Below are positions 16,709 to 25,792 of a stretch of DNA of 26,484 nt, in pieces; the stretch's first letter is position 1, and the number at the start of each line of letters is the position of its first letter. The translations under genes and the position numbers were made by a program. Origin of the DNA: Oppiella nova. Lineage: Eukaryota; Arthropoda; Arachnida; Sarcoptiformes; Oppiidae. The notes beneath the pieces are model-generated. The model had not been told where the DNA came from. It saw only the letters and a program-made list of their open reading frames with translations, and made no database searches. The stretch spans positions 1 through 26,484 of the forward strand of contig CAJPVJ010000214.1 of assembly GCA_905397405.1 (NCBI GenBank), given 5' to 3'.

Positions 16709-17410
16709 TTAGAATTTTGTACGATATGTCAGTAATTTAGCCGGGCATATTTTCCATTGATTTCTTCGTAAATTCATCATATTATCTATCCAATAGTTGG
16801 CCACGTAGTCCGATGAAAATGACTCACGGTACAAGTTTATCAGGTGATTCCCTGGCGGTCTATCATTCAAAGGACAACCGACACCAGTAGTTAGAATGAC
16901 CTTTCGAAAGTTTTCATTCTGTCGATATTCACAAAGTTCAATGCGTCGCAATCGCACAATATGTGAAATTATTTTATTTATAGCACTATCTATATTTTTG
17001 CTTTTTGCAAAGACATCAATATCCGGGACTATAATGTATATCTCGTTAGTCATCCAGTTTATATATAGATTAGGTTTATTTATATTATACAATTCACAGG
17101 TTCGCACTAAAACATCATAATTCCTTGACATCGGTCTCCAAATTATTCTCTGCAGAGAGTTAAATACTTTAAGAGATAAGTCAAAGGTTGTCACAATTAG
17201 TTTGGCCGCCCGTTGCTGACTGCCATGTTTTAGACTATGTTTAGCAGTAAATAATATTATCTCTGATGAGTCATTTATTTCCGCGACACACACATATTTA
17301 AAGTCTATTTTGGAGAACTTATAACTTATTTTAGGAAAATGTTTCCTCTGTACTAGAGTATTTAAAATAGATATGTAATCAATTTCGGCAAAAATGAGAG
17401 GTCGTGCCAT
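16709..17410 (-). CDS. Accessory ORF, dsRBD-like fold (second paralogue)
   Basis: The 233-residue product has no close family known to me. Residues about 10-80 follow the alpha-beta-beta-beta-alpha pattern of a double-stranded-RNA-binding domain: a helix (YISILNTLVQRKHF), strands ISYKFSKI, KYVCVAEI and ILFTAKHSL, then a helix with GSQQRAAKLIVTTFDLSL, similar to the dsRBD second-helix pattern of a basic/polar start plus paired alanines. A second unit (about 98-155: YDVLVRTCELYNINKPNLYI, EIYIIVPDI, then SAINKIISHIV) looks like a degenerate repeat of the fold. The same two-unit plan is present in the preceding ORF, so the two genes are probably duplicates. It starts 8 nt after that ORF's stop. 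RNA binding is an inference from pattern, not a database match. Confidence 0.5.
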   Translation of the reverse strand: MARPLIFAEIDYISILNTLVQRKHFPKISYKFSKIDFKYVCVAEINDSSEIILFTAKHSLKHGSQQRAAKLIVTTFDLSLKVFNSLQRIIWRPMSRNYDVLVRTCELYNINKPNLYINWMTNEIYIIVPDIDVFAKSKNIDSAINKIISHIVRLRRIELCEYRQNENFRKVILTTGVGCPLNDRPPGNHLINLYRESFSSDYVANYWIDNMMNLRRNQWKICPAKLLTYRTKF

Positions 17411-17418
17411 ATTATCAG

Positions 17419-17964
17419 TTATTCCTTTTTGATAACACTTCTCTCACTGTTTTTGCTCACTCTAATTACATATTCTAATGGGAAATTTCGAATCATATTT
17501 AACAATTCCGTTGATACGAATTTTAAATTTCCTTTATGACTTTTTAAATTTAATGCTGGGATTGAAATCAAAAAATTGTCGTTATAATGATACACATCAG
17601 GGGTGCGAATATGCCTCTTATCGCACTCAGCCACCAAACTTTTGTATTCTTCGATTTCAATGTCTTTGTCGTACGTTTTCCAATATCTTATGTTGTCTCT
17701 TAATTTTAAAATAATGCACATTCTTTCTGAAGCAATATTAGTAGCTTCCCGTGAGTCTAAATTTTGTCCAATTGTTGTCAGTATTTCTGATTGAGATTCA
17801 ACACTACACTTCACGCAAAACTCTTCAACAATCGGTATATATTTTATCTCGTAAGTAAGATCACTTATAGCACCAGTATTAACCGCATCTATTATAATTT
17901 TTACAGGGGGTATTTGCTCCATAGCTTTCTGTAATATAAGACAATTAAAATTTATATTTTGCAT
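17419..17964 (-). CDS. Accessory ORF, dsRBD-like fold (first paralogue)
   Basis: The 181-residue product begins 4 nt after the pol stop. Residues about 20-90 read as helix (VKIIIDAVNTGAIS), strands LTYEIKYI, EEFCVKCSV and ILTTIGQNL, then helix DSREATNIASERMCIILK, the order and spacing of a double-stranded-RNA-binding domain. A second region (about 104-162: EYKSLVAECDKRHIRTPDVY, then FLISIPALN and a helix) aligns with the second half of the next ORF. The paired layout suggests ancestral duplication. By analogy with viral silencing suppressors built on dsRBDs, a role in blocking RNA interference is a testable guess. Expression could be by reinitiation after pol or from a spliced RNA. Confidence 0.5.
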   Translation of the reverse strand: MQNINFNCLILQKAMEQIPPVKIIIDAVNTGAISDLTYEIKYIPIVEEFCVKCSVESQSEILTTIGQNLDSREATNIASERMCIILKLRDNIRYWKTYDKDIEIEEYKSLVAECDKRHIRTPDVYHYNDNFLISIPALNLKSHKGNLKFVSTELLNMIRNFPLEYVIRVSKNSERSVIKKE

Positions 17965-17968
17965 GTTT

Positions 17969-20900
17969 TTAATTTAGTTTCCTTGGTCTCACAGTCCTAC
18001 CATATCTGGTAATATAGGGTATTATTTCATTTGAAATTAATTCTATTTTATCACTGTCCTGATTCTCTTTAGAATCTGTTGAGATATCTGGTACAGTATG
18101 GCTGTCATCTGTAGGCAATTCCCGGGCATCGCTAGTCTCCAGAATATCGCCATCAGATTCATTTGAATCAATTTTAGAATCTCTTGTATCTATTTTATCA
18201 TCTTTCCCATCAAAGGGTTTTAATTTCTCAATATGTACTACTAATACTTTAGGTTTTTTAGTAAAATCTTTTTCTGTAACTTCATAATTTCTCTCTGATA
18301 ATTTCTTAGTAACTTCAAAGGGCCCATAATATTTATTCATAAATTTATCACATTTTCCCAATTTTCTGGCAGGATTATAGACATAGACTAAATCCCCTAT
18401 TTCAAATGAATATTCCCTAATTTTTGCATTATGTCTGTTCGACTGTTTGTTCTGTGCTGTCTCGATATGTAGTTTTGCCAATTGTCTGGCCTCATTTATT
18501 AATTCAGGCACTCTATTTACATATTGACTTTTTGTACTGATATTTAGGGCACAATCCACTCCTAACAACGGCTCTCTCGCATAGACTAAGTAGAATGGTG
18601 TATATCCCATAGAACTCTGTACTGCGGTATTATATGCGAAAACAACGAACGGTAGAAAATCTGCCCATAAGGTATTATCATCCTGTACAAAAGGTTTAAG
18701 CATCGCTGCTATAGTTCCGTTTGCTTTTTCTACTAATCCCTGGGACTGTGGATGGTAAGAAGTACTTTTATTGTGTTTAATTCCCAAAAATCTTACTAAC
18801 TGTTGAATTGTATCACCGACAAATGCTTTCCCTCTATCACTAGATATTAATTTAACAAAGCCATGCCTCAAAATAAATTTATTCATAATGAACCTAGCGG
18901 CCGATTCAGCCGTTGGTCCCTTGCAGGCGTCAGCCTCGACATATCTAGTGCCTACATCAACCCCAACTATAATTGTATTAAAACCTTGTTCTGTTTCCGG
19001 CAATGGACCGACAAAATCGATTATAATGTGAACAAAAGGTTCAGCTACAGGTATTGGATGTAATTTGGCATTTAATGGATGGTTCATGTGTTTACTTTCA
19101 GTACAAGGTATACATTTTTTAATAAAGTTCTTAACCGCTTTAAACATTCCAGGAAAATAATACCTTTTCTGTAGTCTCATATAAGTTTTATATACCCCTA
19201 AATGGCCTGCTGTGGGCTCAGAATGCATTTCGGTTAATACATCTTTTCTCAGACTCTTAGGCAAAACTACACAAGAGTCCCTCTTCGGGATATCATTTGT
19301 TTTAAAACATAATACGTCATTTTCCATAATATAATTAATAGCCTTTCCACTCTGAATATCCTTGATCTTTTTCTTACAATATTCATCATTTTCTTGTAAT
19401 CTTTTAAGCTCTAGTTGCCTTACACTGAAAATAGGTATATCGTCAAATATGTCAGAGAAATTGGGAGGGCGGACAGCATGCCGAGATAAGGTATCTGCGT
19501 CGATATTTTTTAATCCTGCTCTATGTATTACTTTATAATCGTAATTTGCTAAAAGTACCGCCCAACGACTTAGTCTCGCTTTAGCTACACTATGCTTATC
19601 GCTAATTCTATTAAACAACCAAACAAGTGCTGCGTGATCTGTTACGATTAAAAATCCATTAGGGATTCCATAAATAAAACTATGGAAGTGTTTTACTGAC
19701 TCTACTACAGCTAAACATTCTTTCTCTGTAGTCATGTATCGTTTTTCTGCATCACAAAAACGTCTACTATAGTATGCTACTGGGTGTTCTTTATTGTCAT
19801 GCATCTGTACTAACACAGCTCCAATACCAAAATCTGATGCATCTGTATGTATTCTAGTCTCTAAGACTGGGCTATAATGCCTTAAGATCGGTGCAGTTGT
19901 GAGCAGCTCTTTCAAATAATTAAAACTTTTATGACAATCATCAGTCCATACAAATGGTTGTTCTTTTCTGGTTAACATATGTAAAGGTCTGGCAACAAGT
20001 GAATAGTTCCTTATATATTTTCGATAAAAATTTGCTATTCCCATAAAACTCTGTACTTCCTTAACTGTATTTGGTGGTGGTATTTTTAGTATATCGTTAA
20101 CCTTATCTGGGTCTATTTTAACTCCCGTTCCATTGATGATATGTCCTAAAAACCTTAATTCCTTGTAAGCAAACATACACTTTTTAGGATGCAATTTTAT
20201 ATTTGCATTCTTAAGTCTATCGAATACTATTAATAGTCGTTCAATATGATGTTCGAAACTATTACTATACACAATTATATCGTCAACATAGCAAGCTAAT
20301 ATATGCCATTTAAGTCCGGCTAGAGTAAGATCCATTAATGCCTGGTAAGTCTGTAAAGCTCCATTAAGTCCAAAAGGCATACGTATCCATTCAAATTGAC
20401 CGATTGGGCACGTGAAGGAAGTTTTTGGTATATCTTGTTTATTTACAGGAATAGCATTAAACCCACTCCGACAATCGAGTGTGGTAAATAGGTTGTTACC
20501 TTCAAATGATTCTAATATATCATCTATTCTAGGGATTGGATATCTACTTGGTCTCGTAACTGCATTTAATTTCCTATAATCTATGCACATCCTCCACTCT
20601 CCTCCTGGCTTAGGGACTAGTACTACCTGTGCGGCCCAAGGAGAACAGCTCGGCCTAATAAGCTTAGCCTCTAATAGTTCTTTGACTTTTGATTCAATAA
20701 TTTCTCGTTCTTTAGGGGCCCTACGGTAAGGTTTTAAAGAAATAGGTTCAGCAAAACCGGTGTCTATTGAATGAATGGCGAGCGTTGTTTCGGTGACCTC
20801 TTTTTCACTAAATGCAAATTGATCTATACGGTCATATAGGAAATTTAATAATGTTAGCCTTTCTGTGCCTATTAAATTTGGGTCAATATTTAAATTTAGT

Positions 20901-21658
20901 TCATTATTTAAAACCTTATTAGGAATAAAATCATTTGTATCTGTGTCGGCATTGATCTCATTTATCTCAACCTCAGAGGGACAAATATCTAAAGTTCCTA
21001 AACAGGTTTCTCTGTATATGTGATGAATAACATTTGTAACGTTTGTAATTGGTATGAAACATTTCCCGTCACATATATCTATTAAGCAATATGGGGCATA
21101 AATCCTGGATTCTTTTATAACATAAGGCTTAGGGTTAAAAACATAAGTACCATCTGAAACACTTGCAATGCACTCAACCCATTCAACACTCATCGGTTTT
21201 ATTTCAAAATTTTCATATGTTTTTAATTTATGTGATTTTAATACTGTCTTAAACTCAGGAGTAATTAACTCTGTACCATTCGCATTGAATTTAATCGAAA
21301 GGTTACTCATTTTGCACCAGTTTGTGCCTAATAAAATAGGGCTAGACAAATTATCTACAATATAAAATACAATATTTTGAATATTTCCCTTATAATTCAC
21401 ATCTACCCTTACAACCTCATTCAGTGAAATAGTGTCTCCGTTAGGTAATTTACCTATGACTGGCTCCCCAATATATTGCTCAATATTCAACCTATCGGCC
21501 AATTGTCTTTGAATTAAACACATGCCCGCCCCTGAGTCTACTGTCGCTATTATATTTTCCCCATTAATATTAACTGTAGTATTTAAAACACTTGAAGTTA
21601 TCTGATTTATATCTACTGACTGTGTAGCCCCCTTCTTAGAGGGCCCTTTCAGTTTCCC
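17969..21658 (-). CDS. pol: Pol polyprotein: protease, reverse transcriptase, RNase H, integrase
   Basis: The frame is read from the gag frameshift site (about 21658) and is open through the first ATG at 21523 to the stop, about 1,230 codons. The aspartic protease motif TVDSGAG lies at 21541-21524, upstream of that ATG, with ILLGTNW as the second protease landmark, so translation must enter by frameshift. Counting from the ATG: RT with MPFGL and catalytic YVDD near residue 411; RNase H with HTDASDFG near 558; integrase HHCC zinc finger about 764-806 (H...H...CIPC); core DDE with IIIDFVG (834), SSDRGKAF (894) and GLVEKANG (929); then a GPF module (KYYGPFEV). No chromodomain is seen; the C-terminus is acidic and Ser/Asp rich. 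Domain order is that of Ty3/gypsy (Metaviridae), not copia. No interrupting stop was found. Confidence 0.95.
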   Translation of the reverse strand, partial: GKLKGPSKKGATQSVDINQITSSVLNTTVNINGENIIATVDSGAGMCLIQRQLADRLNIEQYIGEPVIGKLPNGDTISLNEVVRVDVNYKGNIQNIVFYIVDNLSSPILLGTNWCKMSNLSIKFNANGTELITPEFKTVLKSHKLKTYENFEIKPMSVEWVECIASVSDGTYVFNPKPYVIKESRIYAPYCLIDICDGKCFIPITNVTNVIHHIYRETCLGTLDICPSEVEINEINADTDTNDFIPNKVLNNELNLNIDPNLIGTERLTLLNFLYDRIDQFAFSEKEVTETTLAIHSIDTGFAEPISLKPYRRAPKEREIIESKVKELLEAKLIRPSCSPWAAQVVLVPKPGGEWRMCIDYRKLNAVTRPSRYPIPRIDDILESFEGNNLFTTLDCRSGFNAIPVNKQDIPKTSFTCPIGQFEWIRMPFGLNGALQTYQALMDLTLAGLKWHILACYVDDIIVYSNSFEHHIERLLIVFDRLKNANIKLHPKKCMFAYKELRFLGHIINGTGVKIDPDKVNDILKIPPPNTVKEVQSFMGIANFYRKYIRNYSLVARPLHMLTRKEQPFVWTDDCHKSFNYLKELLTTAPILRHYSPVLETRIHTDASDFGIGAVLVQMHDNKEHPVAYYSRRFCDAEKRYMTTEKECLAVVESVKHFHSFIYGIPNGFLIVTDHAALVWLFNRISDKHSVAKARLSRWAVLLANYDYKVIHRAGLKNIDADTLSRHAVRPPNFSDIFDDIPIFSVRQLELKRLQENDEYCKKKIKDIQSGKAINYIMENDVLCFKTNDIPKRDSCVVLPKSLRKDVLTEMHSEPTAGHLGVYKTYMRLQKRYYFPGMFKAVKNFIKKCIPCTESKHMNHPLNAKLHPIPVAEPFVHIIIDFVGPLPETEQGFNTIIVGVDVGTRYVEADACKGPTAESAARFIMNKFILRHGFVKLISSDRGKAFVGDTIQQLVRFLGIKHNKSTSYHPQSQGLVEKANGTIAAMLKPFVQDDNTLWADFLPFVVFAYNTAVQSSMGYTPFYLVYAREPLLGVDCALNISTKSQYVNRVPELINEARQLAKLHIETAQNKQSNRHNAKIREYSFEIGDLVYVYNPARKLGKCDKFMNKYYGPFEVTKKLSERNYEVTEKDFTKKPKVLVVHIEKLKPFDGKDDKIDTRDSKIDSNESDGDILETSDARELPTDDSHTVPDISTDSKENQDSDKIELISNEIIPYITRYGRTVRPRKLN
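21627..21658 (-). promoter_or_regulatory. -1 ribosomal frameshift site: GGGAAAC plus hairpin
   Basis: The heptamer GGGAAAC (21658-21652) is in the gag frame as G-GGA-AAC and is followed at once by the gag stop TGA (21651-21649). Pol lies in the -1 frame and is open from this point. Seven bases downstream a stem of GCCCTCT (21644-21638) and AGGGGGC (21633-21627) closes an AAGA loop, with one G-T wobble. Heptamer type, spacer and stem match the arrangement used by retroviruses. Confidence 0.85.
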
Positions 21659-23208
21659 TGATTGTGCGTATTGAATGGATTATTTCCTTGATTATTCTGG
21701 GTTTGAATTGACGAGTTATTCCGTTTTGGGAAATTTCTTTTGATATGTCCTAATTCATGGCAATTAAAACATTCTTGTGGAGGCTTTTGATTCCTGTCAC
21801 TGAACTGATTATTTTGGTCATTGTTGTTAAACTGATTATTATTTTGGTTGTTATATTGGTAATTATTATTAGGATAGCTATAAGGTCTTCCTCTCCCTCT
21901 ATAACCCCTGTTCTGGTAACTTCCCCTAAAATAATTAGTTGGTTGTAACTGATTGTACCTAAAACGTTCAGTATTGAATCGTAGATCATCAACAAGTTTA
22001 CGTATCATATCGTTCATGTCTGACACTTGATTTTTTACTTCATTATATTCTTTCTTACACTCCTTTATTTCATTATATTCCGCTGTACTTATGTTACTAA
22101 TAACAGTTGTTTTATGTTTGTCTTCAGTTTGAGGCATAATCCAATCATTAGTAGCACAAAAATGTTTCCAAAAATCTTCAGTATTCTGAGGATCCATCAT
22201 TTTAATCATATTTCTGGCAAACTTAGGCATTCCCTGCATAAGGTGTGCAACCTTTGAGTCCTCGGGCATGTTAGGGTCAATTCTGTGACAGATATCTAGT
22301 TTTTCTCTATAATAACATATAGGATTTTCCCCAGACTTAAATTTCCGTTCAGCTAATTCCTCATGAAGTGTCTGTTTATTGCGTGATTTAGGATCAAAAG
22401 CTTTAAGAAAATCCTTTTTCACGTCCTCCCATTGAGAGGTATCATAATTATATCCCTTGGAATTAAACCATGAAAGTGCACTACCATCCAAATACCCGTT
22501 AAATTTCCTTAATTTCTCCTCATTAGAGTTCCACCGATTAGAGGCACACAGAGCTTCAAATCTATTGACCCAAGTGAACGCGTTAGAACTGCCGTTTCCT
22601 AAAAATTTATCAGCGTGTATCACATCTCTGGGCATATTGTCGTCTGTCTGAACCTCTATTTCTCTATTAGTCCTATTATTCATAAGCGGATTATCGAATA
22701 AGATATTAGAATAATTATTCCGGAGCGGATTATTAAAATTAAGCGGAATGCTCCCACCCGTACCCCGAGTCAATATGTCAACAGGAGAATTAGTCAACCT
22801 GCTGTTATTAAAATTAACCTCTGTATCTGTTGGTGAAGTGTTCAATACTGGTGTTATTTGAGTACTTAACCTATTTAAACTCTGAGTTAAATCTCTTCTT
22901 ACAAATGGATTATTTAATAACGAATGATCTCTTAGTCTCTGTAAATTATCTACATAACTTTCAGTTCTCTGATTGAAATTTGGGACAGAAATTGGAGGCG
23001 TGAGAACGGAACCTGTTTGGTTTCCTAATAACTCATTCGAACCTACACTCTCTGTATTCAGGAATGGTTGATTATTTTCTTCTAATACCTCTTCTAATTC
23101 ATTATCGTTTAATGTCCCTAGGGATGAATGATTACTACCGTCCTCAGACTCCAATAACTGCCCTAGTTCATCAGGGGGTACCTGTGAATCCAGTGTTCCC
23201 AATTTAAT
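21649..23208 (-). CDS. gag: Gag (capsid and nucleocapsid), without its own ATG
   Basis: The open frame runs 23208-21649, about 519 codons. A Ty3-type retrotransposon Gag core is visible (NAFTWVNRFEALCASNRWN through CYYREKLDICHRIDP, about residues 205-310), followed by a coiled stretch, an Arg/Gly patch (RGYRGRGRP), Asn/Gln-rich sequence and a zinc-knuckle-like CFNCHELGHIKRNF. The last ligand position of CX2CX4HX4C is Phe instead of Cys. No ATG occurs in frame before about residue 182, inside the N-terminal region. The frame is closed upstream by TAG (23211-23209), whose AG could be a splice acceptor, so the start codon probably comes from an upstream exon. Gag packages the RNA and forms particles; Pol follows by frameshift. 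Confidence 0.88.
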   Translation of the reverse strand: MKLGTLDSQVPPDELGQLLESEDGSNHSSLGTLNDNELEEVLEENNQPFLNTESVGSNELLGNQTGSVLTPPISVPNFNQRTESYVDNLQRLRDHSLLNNPFVRRDLTQSLNRLSTQITPVLNTSPTDTEVNFNNSRLTNSPVDILTRGTGGSIPLNFNNPLRNNYSNILFDNPLMNNRTNREIEVQTDDNMPRDVIHADKFLGNGSSNAFTWVNRFEALCASNRWNSNEEKLRKFNGYLDGSALSWFNSKGYNYDTSQWEDVKKDFLKAFDPKSRNKQTLHEELAERKFKSGENPICYYREKLDICHRIDPNMPEDSKVAHLMQGMPKFARNMIKMMDPQNTEDFWKHFCATNDWIMPQTEDKHKTTVISNISTAEYNEIKECKKEYNEVKNQVSDMNDMIRKLVDDLRFNTERFRYNQLQPTNYFRGSYQNRGYRGRGRPYSYPNNNYQYNNQNNNQFNNNDQNNQFSDRNQKPPQECFNCHELGHIKRNFPKRNNSSIQTQNNQGNNPFNTHNQGN

Positions 23209-23230
23209 CTAGCGATGGTATAACAGTTGT
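23209..23230 (-). promoter_or_regulatory. Putative 3' splice site opening the gag frame
   Basis: The minus strand reads CTGTTATACCATCGCTAG immediately before the first gag codon. Gag is open exactly up to this AG. The pyrimidine tract is weak. Splicing from a donor upstream of, or at, the env start would remove env and join an ATG to gag. Confidence 0.5.
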
Positions 23231-23314
23231 GGTCCCAAAGTATGATCAATTATTCTACAATAAATAAATAAAATTTTATTTACATATACCTATAATGATT
23301 TGAGAAATCAAGTC

Positions 23315-25792
23315 TCAAACCATTACCGGTATATTTTCAATCATTTCAATACTGTTTCTAGTTCTCCTAATAGGTCTCTTACGTGATTTATAAATACTAT
23401 TACAACAGATCAAATTAATAGCGAGTGCTAATGTACAGACAGGTATAAGAATTAAACCATTTATATTATAATTATTTTTATTTCTATAGTCAATTTCCAA
23501 ACGGATTAGCTGGCAGTGGTGATCATGGATACATGATCTCGCTCTTAATTTTTCAATTTCAAGTTTCTTAACTTTTACCATCAAATAAGGCGATTCAAAT
23601 AAATTTCTATGAATTATACCTTTACTCCAATAATTTCCAATCTCTGTAATAATTGTATTCATTTCAATAAATTTAGCTGCGAGTGTTGACAATTTTATGT
23701 GTGTGTTTTGGTAGGTAGTGTTAATGAGGTAATTATTATTTGTCACTCTTTTCTCGTGTACCTTGATCCCCACTTTTTTATGCATGTCATCGGTAACAAA
23801 TATCTCTCTATTTATCACTGTAGTTTCAACTGACTCAGAACAGTATTTCTCTAATGGGTCAATAAATGACTTCCTGAATTCGCTAACACACCAACTTACT
23901 TCAGTTGCAGAAAGATTCATTAATAGCAATGGGTGACACGGGTCATTATAAGTAATGTTTATGACTATTATTTTTCTCATCTCACACTGTGGCGAAAATG
24001 ATAACAATATAATTAACGAAGCATAGAATAAAGGATTGCTTCTTGTTTTAATACTTTGTTTACTTTCAGAATACTCATTGAATTTTAAGTTCTGTTCACT
24101 TAATGACCCCCATTTATTCTTATTTACTTTCCCAGGAAAGTGATAAATTTTAGTCATCGCTTTCCCAACTAAAGGTTTCCCATTAATACTCTGATTTTCA
24201 TTATCAGACCTTACAGATTCTCGTCTGTTTTGTCTTCGTTTCAATTTCTTTTTAATGTTTTCTAATAATACAAATATTAAGATCATACAAAAAGATATGG
24301 CGAGAGAAATTATAATTACAATTCCATAGTCTTTTGGGTCATACAAATAGGGTTTTAGCTTTTCAAAGTCTAAATCGGTTTTCTGTATTATATCCTCAAA
24401 TTCCTTCGCGGCTTTCTCAAAATCATAGTACGATAGTTCAGGCATTAATTTAAAGTTAATAATTTTGCTAATAGTCCCTTCAAGAGCCCTCTGTGTATCA
24501 ACTATGTATACATTAGATCGAAAATCTAAATGTTTAATTTTAAATGATTCTGTTACTGGAATTGAAAATGGAAATTCCGGACATGTGAAGTTTCTATTAA
24601 ATACATATATTACATAGTCCTTGCAATAAATCATTGTGAATTCCCCGGATATCTTAATTTGGACTTTTAAATCAAATCCAATCTCTGATGATGGAACACA
24701 TTGGTGTATTTCCCAATAAGATTTACTATTATTAAATGTCAAAAACTCATCACAAGTGTCGGCAACAGCTCCGATCACATCGTGTTTTGACTCCCAACTC
24801 CCTTTAGGTATAGGGTAAATACAGTTTTTGTTAATATCCATTACTACCCTTTGCGGTCCAACATAAATATGGGGACATAGGGAGTTCGTTTCTCTTTGTA
24901 ATGTATACATTATAAAAGGGTCTGCAATCATTATTTTGGCTTTAGGTCGGACATTTTTAACATCAAACATGATTTCTATTTCATTTAGATTTCTAAATAA
25001 TTCACATGACAAAGGCTTGCTATACTTAATAGGACAAGACTCATTACATGGTAGTGTTATATTGAATACATCAAGGATAATCTCATCCACTGTGTCCTGT
25101 TTCCATTTACCACTAACACTAGTTAACTGATTTTTAAGTGTCAAAAGTCTTGTAGCTATGTTTGACACCACGAGAGCCGTTTGTGGGACATTATACCTTA
25201 AGACTCTTAAGGCTTTCTTAATATAGTCTAGTTCATTCCCAATTTCATTAATTTCTTTTTGAATAATAGCTAATATTTTTCTATAATGTTCTTGATTTGT
25301 TTGTATTTTTTGTAGATTGTGTTTAACTTTATTTTGATCGACTTTGAGTTCCGAATTTGTATGTTTGTTGTCTATAGCCATAACTAGTGAGGTGGTGGAT
25401 ATACCAGCAGTACATGCAACTACAAATGTCACTAATGAAACAACACCTACGATAGCCCATGTCAATGGTTGAGCGACTCTATGGGATATAGGGTATGGTT
25501 TCCCTTTAGGACCGGGTTCTACACAAAATGTAGACATAGGATCTACGTATGACTCAATGAATAATTTCTCACACCAAGACCCCAACCGCTCTGATGTTTC
25601 ATTGTCAAAGAAATTCTGCTTAAATATTAGACATGGACTCTCATATTTCACCCTTATGTATATCCTATTATATCCATTAACCACTGGTTGTTCTGTAGTT
25701 CTCCATGCAATTGGAACAATTTTATCAAATGCAAGATTAGTTGATATAATTAAATATAACAAAAATCCTATCTTAACAGTTTTATATACCAT
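23315..25792 (-). CDS. env: Envelope-like glycoprotein with duplicated ectodomain module
   Basis: The 825-residue product has a signal peptide (about 1-22), a Cys-containing ectodomain with N-glycosylation sites, a hydrophobic fusion-peptide-like segment (about 106-130), a long coiled coil (about 140-195), a membrane anchor (about 484-507) and a basic tail. A second hydrophobic segment (about 585-604) then starts another module with its own Cys-rich ectodomain and a final anchor (about 777-797). Both modules share C-x15/19-WC-x8-(V/I)DP-x4-C. I infer that signal peptidase makes two glycoproteins from one chain. The layout fits class I-type fusion glycoproteins of envelope-bearing retroelements, but no specific family or furin site is recognised. 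It lies before gag, and its ATG overlaps the preceding microprotein stop. Confidence 0.72.
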   Translation of the reverse strand: MVYKTVKIGFLLYLIISTNLAFDKIVPIAWRTTEQPVVNGYNRIYIRVKYESPCLIFKQNFFDNETSERLGSWCEKLFIESYVDPMSTFCVEPGPKGKPYPISHRVAQPLTWAIVGVVSLVTFVVACTAGISTTSLVMAIDNKHTNSELKVDQNKVKHNLQKIQTNQEHYRKILAIIQKEINEIGNELDYIKKALRVLRYNVPQTALVVSNIATRLLTLKNQLTSVSGKWKQDTVDEIILDVFNITLPCNESCPIKYSKPLSCELFRNLNEIEIMFDVKNVRPKAKIMIADPFIMYTLQRETNSLCPHIYVGPQRVVMDINKNCIYPIPKGSWESKHDVIGAVADTCDEFLTFNNSKSYWEIHQCVPSSEIGFDLKVQIKISGEFTMIYCKDYVIYVFNRNFTCPEFPFSIPVTESFKIKHLDFRSNVYIVDTQRALEGTISKIINFKLMPELSYYDFEKAAKEFEDIIQKTDLDFEKLKPYLYDPKDYGIVIIISLAISFCMILIFVLLENIKKKLKRRQNRRESVRSDNENQSINGKPLVGKAMTKIYHFPGKVNKNKWGSLSEQNLKFNEYSESKQSIKTRSNPLFYASLIILLSFSPQCEMRKIIVINITYNDPCHPLLLMNLSATEVSWCVSEFRKSFIDPLEKYCSESVETTVINREIFVTDDMHKKVGIKVHEKRVTNNNYLINTTYQNTHIKLSTLAAKFIEMNTIITEIGNYWSKGIIHRNLFESPYLMVKVKKLEIEKLRARSCIHDHHCQLIRLEIDYRNKNNYNINGLILIPVCTLALAINLICCNSIYKSRKRPIRRTRNSIEMIENIPVMV

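Noticed and set aside
23315-25792. Env belonging to a second element in tandem upstream of gag
   Set aside because: The primer site and LTR edge lie upstream of env and no LTR or primer site separates env from gag (only 106 bp between them). It cannot be fully excluded without other copies.
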